A stretch of DNA of 27,966 bases from Bacteroidales bacterium (GTDB lineage Bacteria > Bacteroidota > Bacteroidia > Bacteroidales > UBA932): positions 1 through 27,966 of the forward strand of contig JABUTP010000001.1 of NCBI GenBank assembly GCA_021443625.1, read 5' to 3'. Positions 24,078-27,966 of the stretch are shown one piece after another. The notes below the pieces were generated by a model, which saw only the letters and a list, made by a program, of their open reading frames with translations, was not told the DNA's origin and searched no databases. Numbering within the stretch: position 1 is the stretch's first letter; every line of letters begins with the position of its first letter. The position numbers and the translations under genes are program-made.

Positions 24078-25505
24078 TTATAATTTTTGGAGAACGTCTA
24101 TCAAGAGTTTCCAGAACTTGTCAACGCTCTGGAGGTCGAGTCTTTCACCCGGGGCGTGGACTCCCAGAATAGTGGGCCCGAACGAAATCATATCCAAATC
24201 GGGATATTTCTCAAGGAACAGTCCGCATTCCAGTCCGGCGTGAATGGCACGGACTATCGGTTCCTGGTTGAAAAGTTTCCGATAAGATTCCACCGTCGTG
24301 TTGAGGATGGGGGAGTTGAGTCTCGGTTTCCAACCGGGATATTCCGATTCGTGGGTCACTTCGGCCCCAGCAATGGCAAAGGCGGCTTCAACACGGGTGG
24401 CGGCAAACCTGCGGGCAGAGTCTATGGAACTCCGCTGGCTGGTTCCGACGCGGATAACGCCCCCTTCCTTCATCTTGACCGAAGCGAGGTTCGAGGATGT
24501 CTCCACGATTCCTTTCAGTTCGGTACTCATTGCAAGCACCCCGTGCGGAGCATAAACCAGGGCGGCGATGAGGCGGTAGGCGACTTCGGTTTCAACGGTG
24601 CCTTCAGTCCACGTCACGGGTTCGGCTTCGAAGCTGATGCCCGGGTCGGTGGCGGCGTATTCCGCGCTGAGATTTCTGCAGAACTCATTCCAGATGGCCA
24701 GAATCTCATCTTCGTATTGTTCGGGGAAGGCAATCACGGCGGAAGCTTCGCGGGCTATCGCATTGCGTTTGTTGCCTCCGTCTATCGAGCATAGTTCCAT
24801 ATCGTAGCCCATCGTTTCGTATAGGAAACGGGCAAGGCACTGCACGGCGTTTGCGCGTTCTTTGTTGATGTCGTCGCCGCTGTGTCCGCCGATGCACCCC
24901 TTGATGGTGAATCTCGAGGCGCACATCCCGGGAGCCAACTTGCCTTCGTTGTATCTGAATACGGCGGTTGTGTCAATGCCGCCCGCGCATCCGATGAAGA
25001 GCTGCCCTTCATCTTCCGAATCGAGATTTATAAGAATCTTCCCCGTGATGAAGTCGCCCGAGAGGGCGAATGCTCCGTCCATTCCGGTCTCCTCTGAGAT
25101 TGTAAACAGGGCTTCGAGCCGTCCGGTGGGGATGTCCGAGTCGAAAAGGGCAAGCGTGGCTGCAATGCCGATTCCGCAATCGGCGCCGAGGGTGGTGTCC
25201 TCCGCAATCCACCATCCGTCGCGCTCCACATATTGGATGGGGTCTTTTGAGAAATCGTGCTCCACTCCGGCTTTCTTCTCGCAGACCATGTCCGAATGGC
25301 TCTGCAGCACAACCGTGGGGACGTTTTCCTTGCCAGGAGCCGCCTCCTTTACAATGAGGACATTGCCCGTGGCGTCCCTTTTGGCTTCAAGATTGCGCTG
25401 CCGCGCAAACTCCAGAAGGTATTCGACAATATGTTCTTCGTGCCCCGATTCGCGGGGAATGCATAGAATTTCCTTGAAAAAGGAAAGAACCTTATTTTCG
25501 CTCAT
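24078..25505 (-). CDS. pepD: Aminoacyl-histidine dipeptidase (M20 family)
   Basis: Zinc-dependent cytosolic dipeptidase cleaving Xaa-His and other dipeptides. In the 475-residue product the M20 metal-site residues are all visible: H70 in QSHSDMV with D72, bridging D109 in LGADCGIG, the catalytic pair E138-E139 (SEETGMDGA), D162 in NLDSEDEG, and H450 in GVHAPGER. The closing ERLDLQSVDKFWKLL is typical of PepD. Length fits the family. It lies 50 bp downstream of dnaA on the same strand, probably read through from it. Its end abuts the bidirectional terminator. Confidence 0.93.
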   Translation of the reverse strand: MSENKVLSFFKEILCIPRESGHEEHIVEYLLEFARQRNLEAKRDATGNVLIVKEAAPGKENVPTVVLQSHSDMVCEKKAGVEHDFSKDPIQYVERDGWWIAEDTTLGADCGIGIAATLALFDSDIPTGRLEALFTISEETGMDGAFALSGDFITGKILINLDSEDEGQLFIGCAGGIDTTAVFRYNEGKLAPGMCASRFTIKGCIGGHSGDDINKERANAVQCLARFLYETMGYDMELCSIDGGNKRNAIAREASAVIAFPEQYEDEILAIWNEFCRNLSAEYAATDPGISFEAEPVTWTEGTVETEVAYRLIAALVYAPHGVLAMSTELKGIVETSSNLASVKMKEGGVIRVGTSQRSSIDSARRFAATRVEAAFAIAGAEVTHESEYPGWKPRLNSPILNTTVESYRKLFNQEPIVRAIHAGLECGLFLEKYPDLDMISFGPTILGVHAPGERLDLQSVDKFWKLLIDVLQKL

Positions 25506-25555
25506 TGTGATTTATTGTTGTTGCCCGATAGGAGGGATGTCATCACCCCGGGCGG

Positions 25556-26968
25556 TTAGTCGCTGAGAATCCGCTTGAGATCGGTGATGTATCTCTTGAA
25601 ATTGCGGTCGGTGTCAAGCAGGTCGGACACTGTATTGCAGGAATGAAGCACAGTGGCGTGGTCGCGACCGCCTATGAGGTTGCCAATGTAGGATAGGGAT
25701 GCGCCGGTCATCGCCCTGCTCAGGTACATCGCTATCTGACGGGCCTGCACAATCTCCCGCTTGCGGTTTTTGCTTGAAATCTGCTCCGGCGTAATCTTGA
25801 AATAGTTGCACACCACGTTCTGAATCTTCTCCACGGTGATTTCGCTTTCGGGAACCTGCACAATCTTCTCAATGAGATTGCGGGCCATCTCGATGGTGAT
25901 TTCCCGTTTCATGAAGGTCGCCTGGGCGATGAGGGTGATGATGGCCCCTTCCAACTCGCGGACATTGCTCTTGACGTTGTCGGCGATGTATTCCAACACG
26001 TTCTCGGGGATTTCTATCCCCTCCTTGAAACATTTGGCCCTGAGAATCGCAAGTTTGGTGCGGTAGTCGGGCATTGTGAGTTCCACCGAAAGTCCCCACT
26101 TGAACCTCGAGAGGATGCGCTGGTCAAGTCCCTGCAACTCTACCGGCGGTTTGTCGGAGGTGAAAATGAGCTGTTTCTGACTTTGCTGCAGGTAACTGAA
26201 TATCTGGAAAAAGGCGTTCTGGGAGCCTTTCTTCTCGGCAAATTCGTGGACGTCGTCTATGATGAGCACGTCAATCGACTGGTAAAAGCGCAGGAAGTCG
26301 GGGATTTTGTTGCCTACTCCCGCGTGTTCCATATATTGCGACACGAACGTGTTGGCGCTGACGTAGAGGACGATCTTCTCGGGATATTTCTCTTTTACGG
26401 CAATGCCGATGGCCTGCGCCAGATGGGTCTTGCCCAATCCGGGGGCTCCGTATATGAAGAGGGGGTTGAACGGCCCTTTGCCGGGGTTCTGGGCAATGTC
26501 TATACCGGCCGACCGGCCGAAACGGTTGCATTCTCCCTCTATGAAACTTTCAAAATCGTAGTTGGGGTTGAGGTTGGGGTCGATGACCTGCTTGCGTATT
26601 CCCGGGACGATATAGGCGCTGCCGGTGAACCTCTGCGCATCCCCCATCAGGGAGATTTCGCGGTTGACCGGTTTCTCGCGACCTTTCTCGGGAGTGCAGA
26701 CATAACTGTCACCGACTATGCGGACGTTATAGATGAGCTTGAAATTCTTGCCCAGCTCGCGAAGCAGAACTTTGCGGAGAAGATCGATGTAATGGCTCTC
26801 TATATGTTCCCTGACAAAATGCGATGGCACTTCCAGCGTGAGAGTACTGCCGACCAGGCTGACCGGCTTGATATGGGCAAACCAGGTCTTGTAACCTTCG
26901 GCAGGGATATTGTCCTTTATGGTTGAAAGACAACTCTCCCAGACTGATATGTGATCTCTGTGTGTCAT
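25556..26968 (-). CDS. dnaA: Chromosomal replication initiator protein DnaA
   Basis: AAA+ ATPase that binds origin DnaA boxes and opens the duplex. The 470-residue product has domain I (WESCLSTIKDNIPAEGYKTWF, cut short here), a variable linker, the ATPase with Walker A G-A-P-G-L-G-K-T (174-181) and Walker B D-V-L-I-I-D-D-V-H (233-241), QRILSRFKWGL containing the arginine-rich box VII, and the DNA-binding signature G-G-R-D-H-A-T-V-L-H-S-C (433-444). I start it at 26968 (MTHRDHISVW), the family-like N-terminus; the in-frame ATG at 27040 adds 24 atypical residues. Its neighbours are an amidase and a dipeptidase. dnaN, recF and gyrB are not here. Confidence 0.97.
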   Translation of the reverse strand: MTHRDHISVWESCLSTIKDNIPAEGYKTWFAHIKPVSLVGSTLTLEVPSHFVREHIESHYIDLLRKVLLRELGKNFKLIYNVRIVGDSYVCTPEKGREKPVNREISLMGDAQRFTGSAYIVPGIRKQVIDPNLNPNYDFESFIEGECNRFGRSAGIDIAQNPGKGPFNPLFIYGAPGLGKTHLAQAIGIAVKEKYPEKIVLYVSANTFVSQYMEHAGVGNKIPDFLRFYQSIDVLIIDDVHEFAEKKGSQNAFFQIFSYLQQSQKQLIFTSDKPPVELQGLDQRILSRFKWGLSVELTMPDYRTKLAILRAKCFKEGIEIPENVLEYIADNVKSNVRELEGAIITLIAQATFMKREITIEMARNLIEKIVQVPESEITVEKIQNVVCNYFKITPEQISSKNRKREIVQARQIAMYLSRAMTGASLSYIGNLIGGRDHATVLHSCNTVSDLLDTDRNFKRYITDLKRILSD

Positions 26969-27162
26969 GGGGTGAATTCGCAAAGCAAATGTGGTGGAAA
27001 AAAAGTTAAATAAAAATTTTTTTTCGCTTGCAAATTTCAAGAATTTTATAAGTGTCTGAAATTCAAAATTGTTCCATTAACTATTTGATTTGCAGTCAAA
27101 TATAAAATTTATTACATTCTATTTTCTTGACAGCGTGAAGGTTATATTTCGAAATGGAAAAA
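26969..27162. other. AT-rich intergenic region upstream of dnaA
   Basis: The longest non-coding gap in the window (194 bp), very AT-rich with runs of A and T. No DnaA box (TTATCCACA) was found on either strand. It holds a candidate dnaA promoter box and an overlapping dyad (27082-27104) and the arm of a hairpin at the amidase end. It could hold dnaA control sites; evidence for an origin is lacking. Confidence 0.7.
27082..27104 (-). promoter_or_regulatory. Candidate dnaA -7 box overlapped by an inverted repeat
   Basis: TATTTGA (27082-27088) and TCAAATA (27096-27102) form a perfect 7-bp inverted repeat around a 7-nt spacer. One arm overlaps TATATTTG on the minus strand (27097-27104), a TAnnTTTG match about 130 nt before the dnaA start. 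No -33 TTTG is at the usual spacing. An AT-rich dyad can arise by chance here, so confidence is low. Confidence 0.35.
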
Positions 27163-27180
27163 TTATTTTTTTTCAATTTC
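27151..27180 (-). terminator. Weak AT-rich hairpin at the amidase gene end
   Basis: Arms 27151-27161 and 27170-27180 are complementary at 10 of 11 positions around an 8-nt spacer. The structure covers the amidase stop codon and the 3' arm is T-rich on the minus strand, but the stem is almost all A-T pairs, so termination would be weak at best. Confidence 0.25.
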
Positions 27181-27966
27181 AAAATTGTTTATTTTAACCA
27201 CAAAACACCCCGGAAATTTTTTTCTCAATTCGGCCAATCGGGCCTTTGCCGCGCTCTCGCTTCCGAAGGTTCCCACAGTGTATTTGTAAACGTTTCCGAC
27301 ACGGAATCTGCGTACGTCCGACTCCTTCCTGAACTCGGGCGAGCCGTCCGGGAGGTTTTTGGAAACGGCAAAAATCTGTATGGCATAAAAGTCGCCCTCC
27401 TGCGCCTCCGGTTTTGTTCTGTCAATCTCTGCGGGGACGGTCTCGCGGCTCGCGGCGTTTCGTGCAGTCTCCTGTCCGGCGGCGACATTTTGGGGTGATG
27501 CCGGCTCGGCAGGGACGACAGCCGGCTCATCCTCCTGGTCGGAGCCTTGTTCGTACTGGAGCTTGAATTTCTCAAGGGCGGCAAAAATGTTTTCAGCAAG
27601 CTGCTTCCGGCCGGCCGAGGTGGCCAGTACGCTCTTGTCGGAAGCGTTGGTCATAAATCCCAGCTCAACCAGCACCGACGGCATTGTGGTGCGCCACAAC
27701 ACCAGCAGCCCTCCCTGCTTGATGCCGCGGTTGGCCTTGATGGGGCCGGTGGCGAACTCCTTCTGGCACAAGTCGGCAAAGATGAGGCTCTGCTCCATAT
27801 ATGCGTTCTGCATAAGATTGAAGAAGATGAAACTCTCGCTGTCGTCGGGGTTGTATCCCTGGTATTTGGTGGAATAATCATCTTCCAGCAGGATTACCGA
27901 GTTTTCCATTTTGCACACTTCCAGATTGGCTGCGTTCTTGTGCGCTCCCATTATGAACGTCTCGCA
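27163..27966 (-). CDS. N-acetylmuramoyl-L-alanine amidase with C-terminal SPOR domain (5' end cut by window)
   Basis: Zinc amidase (Amidase_3 type) that cuts the amide between MurNAc and the stem peptide, acting in the periplasm during wall remodelling and division. Only the last 267 residues are visible. The frame is open to the window edge (C-E-T-F-I precedes the first ATG), so the true start is outside. Catalytic-domain features here include E-N-S-V-I-L-L-E-D-D-Y, the LMQNAYMEQS segment and V-E-L-G-F with the conserved glutamate; the other zinc ligands are upstream. A Pro/Glu/Ala-rich linker follows, then a SPOR domain (FYAIQIFAVSK ... FPGCFVVKINN), which binds denuded septal peptidoglycan. 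It lies 194 bp upstream of dnaA on the same strand. Confidence 0.9.
   Translation of the reverse strand, partial: CETFIMGAHKNAANLEVCKMENSVILLEDDYSTKYQGYNPDDSESFIFFNLMQNAYMEQSLIFADLCQKEFATGPIKANRGIKQGGLLVLWRTTMPSVLVELGFMTNASDKSVLATSAGRKQLAENIFAALEKFKLQYEQGSDQEDEPAVVPAEPASPQNVAAGQETARNAASRETVPAEIDRTKPEAQEGDFYAIQIFAVSKNLPDGSPEFRKESDVRRFRVGNVYKYTVGTFGSESAAKARLAELRKKFPGCFVVKINNFEIEKK

Noticed and set aside
25506..25555. GCCCG/CGGGC pairing in the dnaA-pepD gap as a terminator
   Set aside because: Five base pairs closing a loop of about 21 nt with no T-run is too weak to call.
27127..27149. TTGACA followed by TATATT on the plus strand, like a sigma70 promoter
   Set aside because: The spacing is only about 11 bp, there is no plus-strand gene downstream, and this lineage uses a different consensus.
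27194..27202. TTAACCACA, one mismatch from a DnaA box
   Set aside because: A single imperfect copy inside the amidase coding region, with no second copy nearby, is not evidence of an origin.

Overview
This 28 kb window comes from the chromosome of a Bacteroidota bacterium, most likely a Bacteroidales member of the gut type with fairly high G+C. The evidence is a SusC/SusD outer-membrane pair, a TlpA/DUF4369-type thioredoxin, a DUF5723 protein, an amidase with a C-terminal SPOR domain, and promoter-like TAnnTTTG boxes in place of sigma70-type -10 hexamers. The genus cannot be named from the sequence alone. Coding density is very high. The largest non-coding gap is 194 bp, so no stretch over 300 bases lacks a gene, and I saw no tRNA, rRNA, IS element, CRISPR array or phage gene.

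Layout. (1) 1-7503, minus strand: nhaC, then a thioredoxin-SusC-SusD unit; SusD runs off the left edge. (2) 7588-18730, plus strand: a tightly packed run of a PAP2 lipid phosphatase, AddB-like nuclease, AddA-like helicase-nuclease, a short RsmI-like methyltransferase, a DUF5723 protein, folB, mtaB and a PhnP-like metallo-hydrolase, several with overlapping ends. (3) 18868-24045, plus strand: an L-rhamnose operon rhaB-rhaA-rhaT ending in a secreted GH29 alpha-L-fucosidase, with a good promoter in front and a strong bidirectional terminator behind. (4) 24078-27966, minus strand: a cell-wall amidase (right edge), dnaA and an M20 dipeptidase.

How the genes work together. SusC/SusD import an unknown oligomer across the outer membrane, with a periplasmic thioredoxin encoded first in the unit. 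AddA and AddB together form the double-strand-break end-processing enzyme. RhaT imports L-rhamnose, RhaA isomerises it to L-rhamnulose and RhaB phosphorylates that. The aldolase needed for the next step is not here, and its expected place is taken by a fucosidase, which is the most unusual organisation in the window. DnaA is flanked by wall and peptide enzymes rather than dnaN/recF/gyrB, and no DnaA-box cluster is visible.

I did not find a clearly new defence, mobile or RNA-based system. Most of the window is recognisable housekeeping plus two nutrient-uptake loci. The findings below are modest and graded accordingly.
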